DNA of 64,000 bases from Candidatus Melainabacteria bacterium MEL.A1 (GCA_001765415.1 CP017245.1:1426001-1490000); one strand, 5' to 3'; shown: positions 43,626 to 61,687, counted from the stretch's first letter. Program-made: numbers and translations. Notes: generated by a model from the sequence alone, not told the origin.

Positions 43626-43665
43626 AAATAATGTGTGGACAACTAATATCCGCACATTATTTTTT
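43626..43665. terminator. Bidirectional intrinsic terminator
   Basis: AATAATGTG-T-GGA...TCC-G-CACATTATT with A-run and T-run at its ends, between convergent genes. Confidence 0.85.
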
Positions 43666-43672
43666 TATCTAC

Positions 43673-45061
43673 TTACGCTCTGCCATACATGTCTTCATAT
43701 CGAATGATGTCTTCTTCAATTAGGGGATCGCCTTTTTGAACTTCTATGATTTCAATATCTTTATCAAACGGGTTTTGTAAAGAATGTATTGCTTTTAGTG
43801 GAATATCTATACTGTGTCCCGGAGAAAGAATAAGTTCTTTCCCTTCAAGAACAACTTTTGCAGTTCCCGAAAGAATAACCCAATGTTCGCTTCTAAAATT
43901 GTGCGATTGAACAGACAATTTTTGTCCGGGATTTACGTGGATAATTTTTGTTAAGAAACCTTCTCCTTGTGCAATAACCGTGTAAAATCCCCAAGGGCGA
44001 TAAACTGTTTTATGTACAAGGTGAGTGTTGTCGTTTTGTTTTTTTAGTGTTTCGTAAATCTGTTTTACTTCTTGTGTTTTGTCTTTTTTGCAAGCTAAAA
44101 TTGCATCTTCTGTTTCAACAATAACTGTATCTTCAAGTCCGATTGTTGTAACAAGTTTTGATGAAGCGTAAACAAAAGAGTTTTTGGAATTTTGGTCTAG
44201 AACATGACCGACAAAAACATTTCCATTTTCATCTTTTTTGCTAACATTATATATTGCTTGCCATGAACCTATGTCATACCAATCACTTTCAAGTTTTACG
44301 AGTGCGATATTGTCAGATTTTTCCATGACTGCATAATCTATTGAAATGTTTGGCATTTTGTCAAAATTAATGAATGGGATTTGGTTGCTTTCTGAAAAAT
44401 CAAATTCTTCTGAAACTTTTGCTATTTCAGTAGCATGCTTGACTGTTTCGTTTAAAATTGTAGAAGCTTTGAACATAAAAATTCCGCTATTCCAATAGAA
44501 AGTGTTCTGTTTCAAATATTCTTTTGCTGTTTCGAAATTTGGTTTTTCTACGAATTTTTTGACCTTAAATCCATCCCCGATTTTTTCTGCAGTGTCAATG
44601 TAGCCGTAGCCTGTTTCCGGATAATCAGGTTTTATACCGAAAGTTACGATATAACCTTTTTGAGCTAATTTTTCACCTTTTTTAATTGTGGATACAAATT
44701 TTTCATTATCTTTAATTAAAAGGTCTGAAGGTACTGCAAGAATTATTGGATCTGATGCAGATTTTTGTATAATATACTTTGTTGCTAAAACTATTGCGGG
44801 AGCGGTATTCTTGGCAACAGGTTCTCCCAAAATAATTGGGTTTTCGGTTAATTCTGAAAGTTGCATCCTTACGTTGGCAACATGTTTTGTGTTTGTTGTA
44901 CTAATTATATTTTCTTTGGGCATGCAATAATTTAGTCTTTCAAATGTCGTTTGTAACAAACTTTCATTAGAAACTAAGTTTAATAATTGTTTTGGATAAA
45001 GTTCTCTCGAAAGTGGCCATAATCTGCTTCCTGAACCACCTGCCAATATAATTCCGTACAT
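43673..45061 (-). CDS. manC: Mannose-1-phosphate guanylyltransferase / mannose-6-phosphate isomerase
   Basis: The 462-residue protein makes GDP-mannose from mannose-1-phosphate and GTP, and probably also interconverts mannose and fructose 6-phosphates. The nucleotidyltransferase part starts YGIILAGGSGSRLWPLSRELYPKQ (2-25), followed by VAKNTAPAIVLA and FVEKPNFETAKEYL (pyrophosphorylase lysine) and NSGIFMFKAS. The C-terminal cupin domain has RPWGFYTVIAQGEGFLTK and QSHNFRSEHWVILSGTA (type II PMI signature). GDP-mannose feeds lipopolysaccharide or exopolysaccharide synthesis. It is divergent from the lytic transglycosylase gene. Confidence 0.95.
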   Translation of the reverse strand: MYGIILAGGSGSRLWPLSRELYPKQLLNLVSNESLLQTTFERLNYCMPKENIISTTNTKHVANVRMQLSELTENPIILGEPVAKNTAPAIVLATKYIIQKSASDPIILAVPSDLLIKDNEKFVSTIKKGEKLAQKGYIVTFGIKPDYPETGYGYIDTAEKIGDGFKVKKFVEKPNFETAKEYLKQNTFYWNSGIFMFKASTILNETVKHATEIAKVSEEFDFSESNQIPFINFDKMPNISIDYAVMEKSDNIALVKLESDWYDIGSWQAIYNVSKKDENGNVFVGHVLDQNSKNSFVYASSKLVTTIGLEDTVIVETEDAILACKKDKTQEVKQIYETLKKQNDNTHLVHKTVYRPWGFYTVIAQGEGFLTKIIHVNPGQKLSVQSHNFRSEHWVILSGTAKVVLEGKELILSPGHSIDIPLKAIHSLQNPFDKDIEIIEVQKGDPLIEEDIIRYEDMYGRA

Positions 45062-45217
45062 TCAACCTCCTGATTTAACCAATAATATTATACTATAAAA
45101 TACTATGTGTATTAAATCTTTCAAGGCTAATGTAACTTTTCTTTATAAAATTGATAAAAATTAAGAGGTGTAAAATTGCTTGTCTTAAAATTAGTTTTCT
45201 GATACTATATTAATATA

Positions 45218-47203
45218 ATGTTTGATTGGGATAAGAAAAAGAGAGTAGTAGCCGGTTCTATAGCGGTATCAGTAATTGTTTTAGGTTCAATTTTAGGCGC
45301 AGTTTATCAGCCACAATCTAAGACTGATGAAATTTATTCTGCAGCGTTGGAAGATTTTTCTAAAGGGAATTATCAAAACGCTTATTATTTGTTTTCTAAA
45401 GTTACTCTATTTTCCAATCTAAAACCAGTTGCGATTTATCATAGAGCAGAATGTGCAAGGATGTTGGGGGATGACAAATCTGAGATTAAGCAATATCAGT
45501 TACTTTTTAATAATTATCCAAAACATAAATTGAGTATTCGCTCAAGATATCTTGCGGGGCAAAAAATTATTGAAACAAAGCCAAAGCAAGCAAAAAAATA
45601 TTTTGAATATGTTATTCATAATGCGCCTGATACTGATTATGCGATTGCAGCGGAATATTATTTGGGTGTGATTTTGGAAAATAAATATAAGGATACGAAA
45701 ATTATTCCTACGTCTGTAAAAGATGATGTACAAAACTATTTCAGGCACTATTTAACAAAAGCTCCGTCAGGTAGACTTGCTCTTAATGCGGTTAATCATT
45801 GGTTAGAATTTGCTGATGATATAAATAAAGATGATTATTTGCTGATGGCAAATTCGTGCTATTTGTTTGGAGATTACCAAAAAGCTCAAGAACTTTTGCA
45901 AAAAGCAGATATGAATGAAAGTTGGACTTTGGATGTAAAAAATTCTTATGCGTTGAAAAATTATCCGAGAGCAAAATTTTTGACAGAAAATGGCTTACAA
46001 AAACGTTCGCAATATGTGGCAGATGATGGGATTTATGATGCTATAGATATATATTTAAAACTTTCTAATACTAAATCACAAGGTGTTGACAGGTTGTTAG
46101 GGCTTGCCGATGGTAAAGGGCGAGATTACTTGCAAAGCTTGAAGTGCCAAAATGTTTCGCAAAATGACAAAGCGGCATGCTATAGTAAATTGTATTTGAA
46201 GTACCCAAGTGGAGATTTTTCTGCTGACGCTTTATCAAATATCTTCTTTGCAAAAATTAAATCAGGAGATTTGGTTAGTGCAAGAAAAATAGGCATGGAT
46301 CATTTGAAAAAATTTCCAGACACAAATTCTTCTCCAATGGTGATGTTTTGGTTAGGAAAAATCGCTGAAAAATCAAATAATTACAGTGAATATACAAGTT
46401 ATTACAAATCAGTCATAGACAAATATCCAGATTCTTATTACGCATATCGGGCTTATTTAAAATTGAACCATTTGCGTGGACCATTGATTACAAATTATAT
46501 GAGTCCAAAGCCGGTTGTTTATCCATATAAATATACTCATAATAATATTATCGTAAAGCTTGTAGATTTAAAGGATTATGATGTCGTAAATGAATTAACT
46601 AATGACGACTTTGTTCGCAGCTGGGTGCTTTATAAAAAAGGTGACTATTCCCACTCTATGCTAGTTGCAAGAGATGCAATGGAAAAGATTAAAAACAAAC
46701 CAGACAAATATGATTTGAGATGGCGATTAATTTATCCTGTAATTTTTTATGATGACGTAAAGCAATATTCTGCGCAAACTGGTAATAATATGCCATTGAT
46801 GCTTTCTCTAATTCGAGAAGAAAGTTATTTTGATCCTTTAGCGCAAAGTGCAGTAGGTGCAAGTGGATTAGCGCAAATTATGCCTGTTACTGCAAGAGAA
46901 GTTAATTTAAAAATGGGATTAGGCATGAATATTTCAGAAGCTTTGTTTAACCCAAACATGAATATTAAATTAGGAAATTATTATTACTTGTTTTTAAAAA
47001 GCAATCTTGAGGGATATGATATTTCATCAGTTGCAGCTTATAATGGAGGAATTGGTTCTATCCAAAGATGGAAAACTTCCTTGCATTACAATGATACAGA
47101 TGAATTTGTAGAACAAATACCATATTCTGAAACTAAAAATTATGTTAAAAAAGTTTTCAGAACATATTGGAATTATATAAGAATTTATAACGGAAATAAT
47201 TAA
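45218..47203 (+). CDS. slt: Soluble lytic murein transglycosylase with TPR-like helical domain
   Basis: The 661-residue protein resembles E. coli Slt70: an N-terminal membrane anchor (about residues 9-28), a long alpha-superhelical region of TPR-like repeats (about 35-470, e.g. DFSKGNYQNAYYLFSKVTL and YPDSYYAYRAYLKLN) and a C-terminal goose-type lysozyme-like domain. The catalytic Glu is Glu535 in IREESYFDPLAQSAVGASGLAQIMP, followed by SVAAYNGGIGSIQRW. It cleaves peptidoglycan to give 1,6-anhydro ends. The anchor is not cleaved by an obvious signal. A TACTAT -10-like box ends about 10 bases before the ATG, so the leader is very short. Confidence 0.92.
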   Translation: MFDWDKKKRVVAGSIAVSVIVLGSILGAVYQPQSKTDEIYSAALEDFSKGNYQNAYYLFSKVTLFSNLKPVAIYHRAECARMLGDDKSEIKQYQLLFNNYPKHKLSIRSRYLAGQKIIETKPKQAKKYFEYVIHNAPDTDYAIAAEYYLGVILENKYKDTKIIPTSVKDDVQNYFRHYLTKAPSGRLALNAVNHWLEFADDINKDDYLLMANSCYLFGDYQKAQELLQKADMNESWTLDVKNSYALKNYPRAKFLTENGLQKRSQYVADDGIYDAIDIYLKLSNTKSQGVDRLLGLADGKGRDYLQSLKCQNVSQNDKAACYSKLYLKYPSGDFSADALSNIFFAKIKSGDLVSARKIGMDHLKKFPDTNSSPMVMFWLGKIAEKSNNYSEYTSYYKSVIDKYPDSYYAYRAYLKLNHLRGPLITNYMSPKPVVYPYKYTHNNIIVKLVDLKDYDVVNELTNDDFVRSWVLYKKGDYSHSMLVARDAMEKIKNKPDKYDLRWRLIYPVIFYDDVKQYSAQTGNNMPLMLSLIREESYFDPLAQSAVGASGLAQIMPVTAREVNLKMGLGMNISEALFNPNMNIKLGNYYYLFLKSNLEGYDISSVAAYNGGIGSIQRWKTSLHYNDTDEFVEQIPYSETKNYVKKVFRTYWNYIRIYNGNN

Positions 47204-47267
47204 TAAAGTTTAACAAAGAGCAATTTTTGAATTTAATATGTTTTATATATAAATAATAGGAGTAGGT

Positions 47268-47975
47268 ATGATTTCAAAATTATCGTTAGCAAAAAATGTA
47301 ATGGCATATGCGGGCAAAATTGGTTCTCAAATTAAGTCATCAAGTTCTATTGCTCAACATTCACCAAGCTTAAAAACTTTGCAAAAAGATACATTTTGTC
47401 ATCAATATTGGCAGCAAATAAAGTCAGAAGGCTTGCTTAAAAATTCAAATCAAACATCTGTAAAATTGCATGGTTATTTGAATGGGATAAATCATCATTT
47501 GGTTACAGGCGCAAGTCCTAAGAATATGGATAAAGAATTTATGTCATTGGGGCTTACTCCGAGAGATATGATTACTTTAACCGATATTGAATTTAAAAGT
47601 TTAAAACCAACAACAGAAACGATCCATGCTTTCCGTTCAATAGGAGAAAAACCGGACTTCTTTTCTGAATACAAGTTGTATAAAAAACGACTTGACATAA
47701 AAAAGGGTGAAACTATTGATATGAAAGAGTATGCGTATGCAACATCGGATATTGATTATGCAAGAGGATACCTCACAAATAACAAAGGAATTTTATATGA
47801 TATAGAAATTCCAAAAGGTTCAAAAGTTTCTGTAACAGGCGCTAATACTGCAACAAATGAAGTTGTTTTTCCAAGAAGTTCAAAATTTGAGTGTGTTGGA
47901 AAAGAGCATGTAAAAGATGCTAATAATGATTATGTAAAAGTAAAATTGAAATATATTGTGCCACAAGATATTTAA
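47268..47975 (+). CDS. Putative ADP-ribosyltransferase (R-S-E class) domain protein
   Basis: This 235-residue protein has no classical signal peptide. Its C-terminal half follows the order of ADP-ribosyltransferase exotoxins: Arg123 in TIHAFRSI (beta1 Arg), YAYATSDIDYARGYL with the S-T-S-like YATS (157-160), ILYDIEIPKGSKVSVTG, then NEVVFPRSSKFECVG with the catalytic Glu198. The usual ExE pair appears as TxE, so the first Glu is missing. That occurs in some active enzymes that modify residues other than Arg and in some dead ones. The N-terminal 80 residues are Ser/His-rich and unrecognised. It starts behind AATAGGAGTAGGT. It could be a secreted effector, a toxin, or a self-regulatory enzyme. 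Homology is by motif only. Confidence 0.62.
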   Translation: MISKLSLAKNVMAYAGKIGSQIKSSSSIAQHSPSLKTLQKDTFCHQYWQQIKSEGLLKNSNQTSVKLHGYLNGINHHLVTGASPKNMDKEFMSLGLTPRDMITLTDIEFKSLKPTTETIHAFRSIGEKPDFFSEYKLYKKRLDIKKGETIDMKEYAYATSDIDYARGYLTNNKGILYDIEIPKGSKVSVTGANTATNEVVFPRSSKFECVGKEHVKDANNDYVKVKLKYIVPQDI

Positions 47976-48004
47976 TTGTAGATGTTTTTAATGAAATAAA
48001 TAAA

Positions 48005-48036
48005 AGCCTCGTCAATTTGACGAGGCTAAAAATTTG
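48005..48036 (-). terminator. Intrinsic terminator, mainly for the minus-strand gene
   Basis: AGCCTCGTC (48005-48013) and GACGAGGCT (48019-48027) form a 9-bp stem. On the minus strand it is followed by TTTTATTTATTT; on the plus strand the T-run is poor. Confidence 0.75.
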
Positions 48037-48058
48037 CTTATTCGGGTAAGCATGCTTT

Positions 48059-48496
48059 TTATAACATGTTTTTTCTGATATTTTCTTTTTGTTTATCAAT
48101 TTTTTTAATTCTGCGTTCAAGTGTTTTTACTTGTTTGTTAAGAGCTTTTCTTTCTGCTTTAACTGCAGTGTATTGCGCATCTACATCAGAATATTTTGTT
48201 TTATAATTTAACAATTCATTTCTAACATCAACTTGTGCATTATCAAGTTGAATGATTGCATTTTGCATTTTAGCGTTACCTACAGGTTCTTCTGATGAAG
48301 TTGTTGTAGAAGTTTTGGCAACTGTATTTGCAGGTTTTGCACTAGTTGTTGTTGCAGTTGTTCTGATTGTTGATGAGTTTGTGTAAGCATCTTCAAAGTT
48401 TAGTGGAGTGAATGCGTTTCCATCTGCATAAGCTGCGCATGAGCATGCTATTAAAACTGATAAAGATAATACAAGTTTTTTTACGTTTTTGTTCAT
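48059..48496 (-). CDS. Unknown secreted coiled-coil protein
   Basis: I start at 48496 (MNKNVKKLVLSL), preceded by AAGGAGAAAAAAC. The 145-residue product has a signal peptide (KKLVLSLSVLIACSCAAYADG), a Ser/Thr-rich low-complexity stretch (about 44-72, IRTTATTTSAKPANTVAKTS) and a long coiled-coil (about 75-145, QNAIIQLDNAQVDVRNELLNYK to ERRIKKIDKQKENIRKN). Possibly a lipoprotein: LIACSC could be a lipobox. Such small exported coiled coils often act as periplasmic spacers or cell-wall anchors. Family not recognised. Confidence 0.65.
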   Translation of the reverse strand: MNKNVKKLVLSLSVLIACSCAAYADGNAFTPLNFEDAYTNSSTIRTTATTTSAKPANTVAKTSTTTSSEEPVGNAKMQNAIIQLDNAQVDVRNELLNYKTKYSDVDAQYTAVKAERKALNKQVKTLERRIKKIDKQKENIRKNML

Positions 48497-49130
48497 GTTT
48501 TTTCTCCTTATAAAAAATACTATTACTCTATTTTTATATAAGTATATATTATGGAGCATGAAAATAACTCATACAAAAAAATGAGAAATTAGGGAACATA
48601 AAAAGCATGCTTTCGTCATGATATAGTGCGGTTTTTGAGATTATTAACTTTTGTAAACTGTCTAAAACCTTGCAAATAAAAGGTTTTTCAAAAAAGTCAA
48701 AAATCATGAAAAAAACATGAGTTCATGGGCTTGATTTTAAATTTTCTTTTGCATAGAATTAGAAATGTGCCTAGCGCACAGTGAACTTTCAAAAAATCAA
48801 TCAGAGTTAAGAGATTTTAAATAAATTTTAAAAAAGTACTTGACAAAGAAAATTGATGATATAAGATAATAAATGCAGATGACACTAGCAATTAAGAATT
48901 AAAAAATAATTTATTGCATCTGACTTATATATAAAAGGAAGTAAACCCCAATCATAAAGATTGTGCCTGCGTTGCAGGGCTTATTAAGCGGTCGAAGATT
49001 TGAAAAATCGCACCTTGACAACAGAATAGCTGAAAGAACAAAATACTTTGTTAATTCTAAAAAACGAAATGATAAGGACAAAAAAGTAATGAGCTAGACA
49101 ACCTAAAAAGGTTGAAAAAAATAACTTTCT
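48497..49130. other. 634-base region upstream of the first rRNA operon
   Basis: It holds the minus-strand leader of the gene ending at 48496, a hairpin AAAACCTT/AAGGTTTT (48664-48687, weak terminator-like), a GTGC-CTA-GCGCAC stem (about 48768-48780), the rrn promoter, and the leader. From 49008 the leader is identical to that of the second operon. Confidence 0.55.
48840..48867 (+). promoter_or_regulatory. Promoter of rRNA operon 1
   Basis: TTGACA (48840-48845), a 16-base spacer and TAAGAT (48862-48867). The second operon has the same -35 with the same 16-base spacer. Confidence 0.75.
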
Positions 49131-50652
<1,522 letters not shown>

Positions 50653-50955
50653 CTAGGGAGATTCAAGGTATCACAAAAGTGATTTAAAATAAGCCTTCAA
50701 TCCCAAGGTCGTAAGTCGATGATATTATATAAGTTTTAATTGAAGCAAATCAGACGTTTTTCTTATATAAAGTAGACTTGTTAACAAGTATTTTTCAGCC
50801 TATTTTGTTACCAGAGTGCAACCGCACTTGACTGTACATTGAAAATTGCATAAGAATATAAGCGTATACAAAGATAAATTGTATAGATAATAACTGTTAT
50901 CAAATATAAATATCTAAGTAAACGTAATCATCAATGAACCTTAAAATAAATATTA
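50653..50955 (+). other. 16S-23S internal transcribed spacer without tRNA
   Basis: About 303 bases, identical in operon 2. I see no cloverleaf with T-loop GTTCGA-type sequence, so neither tRNA-Ile nor tRNA-Ala is here. ACATTGAAAATTGCATAAG (about 50839-50857) resembles the leader motif ACCTTGACAACAGAATAGC (49011-49029), probably processing or antitermination boxes. Confidence 0.75.
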
Positions 50956-53962
<3,007 letters not shown>

Positions 53963-54178
53963 AATGAATTTTGACAAGAGTGAAGCGAAAGCGGAACTTG
54001 TGCTAACGAAAAACTTGATGTAACGGCTTTAACCGTAAGGTTAAAGAAGTGGAATTAAGAGTTTAGAGTTGTCAATAATTCAGACCTAAGAAATTAAGGA
54101 AATGTGATTACAAGTTTATAATTCTTATGCAGCTTTCAGGGTACAGTGAACCCCTAGTCTGAGAAGATTAGAAAGATT

Positions 54179-54296
54179 TGCTGGTGACCAAGAGTGAGGA
54201 AAACACCCGTTCCCATCCCGAACACGGTCGTAAAGACTCACCTCGGTGAAAATACTTGGCGGGCCACCGCCTGGGAAGATAACTCGTTGCCAGCGC
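54179..54296 (+). rRNA. rrf: 5S ribosomal RNA, operon 1
   Basis: TGCTGGTGACCAAGAG pairs at its start with GTTGCCAGCG at the end to form helix I. CCCGTTCCCATCCCGAACAC is the conserved loop B/C block. 118 bases. Confidence 0.93.
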
Positions 54297-54306
54297 CTTT
54301 ATTCTT

Positions 54307-54342
54307 CGGGTTAAATGTTTTAAATGTTTAACCCGATTTTAT
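54307..54342 (+). terminator. Intrinsic terminator of rRNA operon 1
   Basis: CGGGTTAAA (54307-54315) and TTTAACCCG (54327-54335) form a 9-bp stem followed by ATTTTAT. Confidence 0.75.
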
Positions 54343-54662
54343 CCCAAAATTAAATTGTTAATATTTATTAAACTTTTTTAAATAATTACTTGACAAATAA
54401 AATTGAAGGAATACAATAATAATTACCGACAGAAAGTTGGTTCTTGATTACGGTGAAATTAATCACTTAATCCGAAGTAAATAGCCCCAAGTTAATTCTT
54501 GTGTGTAAATAATTTGTGAGGCTGAAAGAAAAGTTTGTTTCGCACCTTGACAACAGAATAGCTGAAAGAACAAAATACTTTGTTAATTCTAAAAAACGAA
54601 ATGATAAGGACAAAAAAGTAATGAGCTAGACAACCTAAAAAGGTTGAAAAAAATAACTTTCT
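54343..54662. other. Region between the two rRNA operons
   Basis: It holds the promoter of operon 2 and its leader, which joins the duplicated sequence at 54540. No gene. The part before 54540 is unique, which argues that the tandem arrangement is real. Confidence 0.6.
54390..54417 (+). promoter_or_regulatory. Promoter of rRNA operon 2
   Basis: TTGACA (54390-54395), a 16-base spacer and TACAAT (54412-54417). Operon 1 uses the same -35 and spacer length with TAAGAT. Confidence 0.75.
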
Positions 54663-56184
<1,522 letters not shown>

Positions 56185-56487
56185 CTAGGGAGATTCAAGG
56201 TATCACAAAAGTGATTTAAAATAAGCCTTCAATCCCAAGGTCGTAAGTCGATGATATTATATAAGTTTTAATTGAAGCAAATCAGACGTTTTTCTTATAT
56301 AAAGTAGACTTGTTAACAAGTATTTTTCAGCCTATTTTGTTACCAGAGTGCAACCGCACTTGACTGTACATTGAAAATTGCATAAGAATATAAGCGTATA
56401 CAAAGATAAATTGTATAGATAATAACTGTTATCAAATATAAATATCTAAGTAAACGTAATCATCAATGAACCTTAAAATAAATATTA
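56185..56487 (+). other. 16S-23S spacer without tRNA, operon 2
   Basis: I see no difference from 50653-50955. No tRNA gene found. Confidence 0.75.
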
Positions 56488-59494
<3,007 letters not shown>

Positions 59495-59710
59495 AATGAA
59501 TTTTGACAAGAGTGAAGCGAAAGCGGAACTTGTGCTAACGAAAAACTTGATGTAACGGCTTTAACCGTAAGGTTAAAGAAGTGGAATTAAGAGTTTAGAG
59601 TTGTCAATAATTCAGACCTAAGAAATTAAGGAAATGTGATTACAAGTTTATAATTCTTATGCAGCTTTCAGGGTACAGTGAACCCCTAGTCTGAGAAGAT
59701 TAGAAAGATT

Positions 59711-59828
59711 TGCTGGTGACCAAGAGTGAGGAAAACACCCGTTCCCATCCCGAACACGGTCGTAAAGACTCACCTCGGTGAAAATACTTGGCGGGCCACC
59801 GCCTGGGAAGATAACTCGTTGCCAGCGC
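59711..59828 (+). rRNA. rrf: 5S ribosomal RNA, operon 2
   Basis: Same sequence as the first copy, with helix I pairing TGCTGG with CCAGCG. Confidence 0.93.
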
Positions 59829-59836
59829 CTTTATTT

Positions 59837-59877
59837 AAAAGAGAGAATTGAGTTTAACTTGATTCTCTCTTTTGTTT
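59837..59877 (+). terminator. Intrinsic terminator of rRNA operon 2
   Basis: AAAAGAGAGAAT (59837-59848) and ATTCTCTCTTTT (59862-59873) form a 12-bp stem followed by GTTTTAT. It is unrelated to the operon 1 terminator. Confidence 0.88.
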
Positions 59878-59903
59878 TATATTAAATTTATTTTTAGGTG
59901 TGT

Positions 59904-60692
59904 ATGAAAGTATCTTCAATAAATTTTTCTCACAACATAACTTTTAAAAGTGAGCCATTGGCTTATGATGATGAAGTTTCTCGAGAGCGGCGTAATTTTA
60001 TCCGCAGTCATCTTGATTCTTTGAATTTTGGTTATTCTGATATTTATGAAAAAGAACCACGATTAGAGGAATATGAATTAAATAAGTTAGTAAAATTTTA
60101 TTCATCTAAACCTAAAAAAATAAATATTGATAATTTAAATATTGTGGCTAAAAAGATTGATAGTGCAGAAAAAACAAGTATTTATAGAGGGCAATCTTTA
60201 ATGTATTCTTCTGATCAGGATTTGAAAAACTTAAAAGATGCTGGTTTTCAGCAGGTTATAGATTTAGCTTGTTTTGGTAATGAGTATAAAAAACGTGTTG
60301 AAAAAGCAGGAATGCGCTTTTCCAGTTTTAGTATGGAGAATTTTTGGGATGGTCCAATTTTTAATAATTGGAGTACCAAAGAAGATAAACAAGTATTTGT
60401 CAAAAAATTTGTAAATTTTATAAATAAAATGCAAGAAGGAAATGCTTATATTGGTTGTGATTTTGGTACTTATAGAACTGATGATGCAGTAATGTTGAAT
60501 AGTTTTTTTAACCCTCTTGCAAATCGACATCCGGTAGTAGTTCGGTATAATTTTATGACGAATAAAATGAAAATTTTGTATGAAAATTTGTCAAATTCGG
60601 ATAAATCAAAAATGAAATGGACAAAGGAATATGAACAAAAGTTCTTTTTAATGCTAAAGAAGGCTTTCTCTAAACCGTTTAGTTTGTTGTAG
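59904..60692 (+). CDS. Tyrosine-phosphatase-like protein with altered P-loop flank
   Basis: I start at ATG 59904 (MKVSSINFSHNITFKS); a GTG at 59898 is possible. In the 262-residue protein, IYRGQSLMYSSDQDLKNLKDAGFQQVIDL (93-121) matches the opening of bacterial dual-specificity/tyrosine phosphatases, and YIGCDFGTYRTDDAV (183-197) has the C-x5-R phosphate loop with Cys185 and Arg191. The usual His before Cys is Gly, so activity is uncertain. An unrelated N-terminal 90 residues precede it, starting with a short INFxxNITFK motif similar to INYxxxxPSFGIK in the gene at 60742. No signal peptide. It is the first gene after the rRNA operons. Confidence 0.7.
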   Translation: MKVSSINFSHNITFKSEPLAYDDEVSRERRNFIRSHLDSLNFGYSDIYEKEPRLEEYELNKLVKFYSSKPKKINIDNLNIVAKKIDSAEKTSIYRGQSLMYSSDQDLKNLKDAGFQQVIDLACFGNEYKKRVEKAGMRFSSFSMENFWDGPIFNNWSTKEDKQVFVKKFVNFINKMQEGNAYIGCDFGTYRTDDAVMLNSFFNPLANRHPVVVRYNFMTNKMKILYENLSNSDKSKMKWTKEYEQKFFLMLKKAFSKPFSLL

Positions 60693-60741
60693 TAATGTTA
60701 TTGAATGAAATTTTGAAATCTGGCAAAATACTTTAAAGCAT

Positions 60742-61173
60742 TTAGTGTTTTATTTTAACTTTAACAAATTTACTTTGTTCATTGTTTATTGCGGATTTAA
60801 AAATATCAAGTCCATATTTTTTGTAAAGGCAATCAATAGTATTTTCTGTCTTATGAATATTTGCTTCTTTTAGTCTTAAAAATTGTGCAAGTTCGGTTTT
60901 ACCACCAATACGCTCAAAACTCCAAGATACAGGAAATAAGTTTTCAATTTTCTTTTTTAATCCTAAACCGTAATCTCCTATTATATTTCTTGTTACAACC
61001 AATTCAAGATCATCAGAACCCCATTTTTTTACATTTTCAAGTTGGGTTTCAAATGATTTTTTTGGTATTCTTTTTTCTCCAATTTCATTAAGTTGTTTAT
61101 ACAATTGAGTTTCAACTCTTGGAGAAATTTTTATTCCAAAACTTGGAGATTGCGATTGATAATTTATGTTCAT
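60742..61173 (-). CDS. Unknown protein co-encoded with a phosphatase-like protein
   Basis: The 143-residue product starts behind AAGGAAATAAAT, 10 bases after the stop of the phosphatase-like gene on the same strand (61184-61687), so the two form an operon. The N-terminus NINYQSQSPSFGIKIS has the short motif also seen at the start of the 59904 protein. The rest is mixed helix and strand (VETQLYKQLNEIGEKRIPKKSFETQ, LELVVTRNIIGDYGLGLKKKIE, NTIDCLYKKYGLDIF). No membrane segment. I do not recognise the family. Confidence 0.6.
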   Translation of the reverse strand: MNINYQSQSPSFGIKISPRVETQLYKQLNEIGEKRIPKKSFETQLENVKKWGSDDLELVVTRNIIGDYGLGLKKKIENLFPVSWSFERIGGKTELAQFLRLKEANIHKTENTIDCLYKKYGLDIFKSAINNEQSKFVKVKIKH

Positions 61174-61183
61174 ATTTATTTCC

Positions 61184-61687
61184 TTATTTTGAATTTTTAA
61201 AACAATATGTATTTAAAAATTGTTTGATAATATTGTAATATTTTTTAGAACGAGGACTTTTGGGATTGTTAAATATGTCTTGAAAGCCTATATTAATCAT
61301 ATCTGAGATAATTTGATTGATTGATTTTTTAGTAAAATATTTTTCATACAATGCGACACAAATTCCAGTTCTTCGCTTACCGTGTTGACAGTGGATATAC
61401 GTTTTGCCATCATTTTTTATAATGGAATTGTTAACTGTCAAGAAAAAATCTGGAGATGGGAGTTCATCAAGTCTATGCGGGTATTTATAGTTTTGATATT
61501 TTATGCCTAACATCTTGCAAAAAACTTTTTCTAGCGGTTTTGCGACATAAGATGTGTTCCGAAGATCTATAACTTGATTAATTCCTTCTTTTTTCATTTT
61601 GTACAAGCGAAGTGGGGAAGTTACGGCTTTACCACGAATTAATCTATTATCTACCACTATCATGTATGGGGCTAAATTACTTTTCAT
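61184..61687 (-). CDS. Dual-specificity/tyrosine phosphatase family protein
   Basis: The 167-residue protein has a complete phosphatase core: LIRGKAVTSPLRLYKMKKEGINQVIDLRN (16-44), a candidate general-acid region around LDELPSPDFF (73-82), and the P-loop YIHCQHGKRRTG (97-108), i.e. HC-x5-R with Cys100 and Arg106. RG...QVIDL matches the 59904 protein, so the two are paralogues on opposite strands about 500 bases apart. It lacks a signal peptide or any added domain. Possible substrates: phosphotyrosine, phosphoinositides or polysaccharide-control kinases; no tyrosine kinase is visible nearby. Confidence 0.8.
   Translation of the reverse strand: MKSNLAPYMIVVDNRLIRGKAVTSPLRLYKMKKEGINQVIDLRNTSYVAKPLEKVFCKMLGIKYQNYKYPHRLDELPSPDFFLTVNNSIIKNDGKTYIHCQHGKRRTGICVALYEKYFTKKSINQIISDMINIGFQDIFNNPKSPRSKKYYNIIKQFLNTYCFKNSK

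Noticed and set aside
50653..50955. tRNA genes in the 16S-23S spacer
   Set aside because: I looked for T-loop and acceptor pairing and found none.
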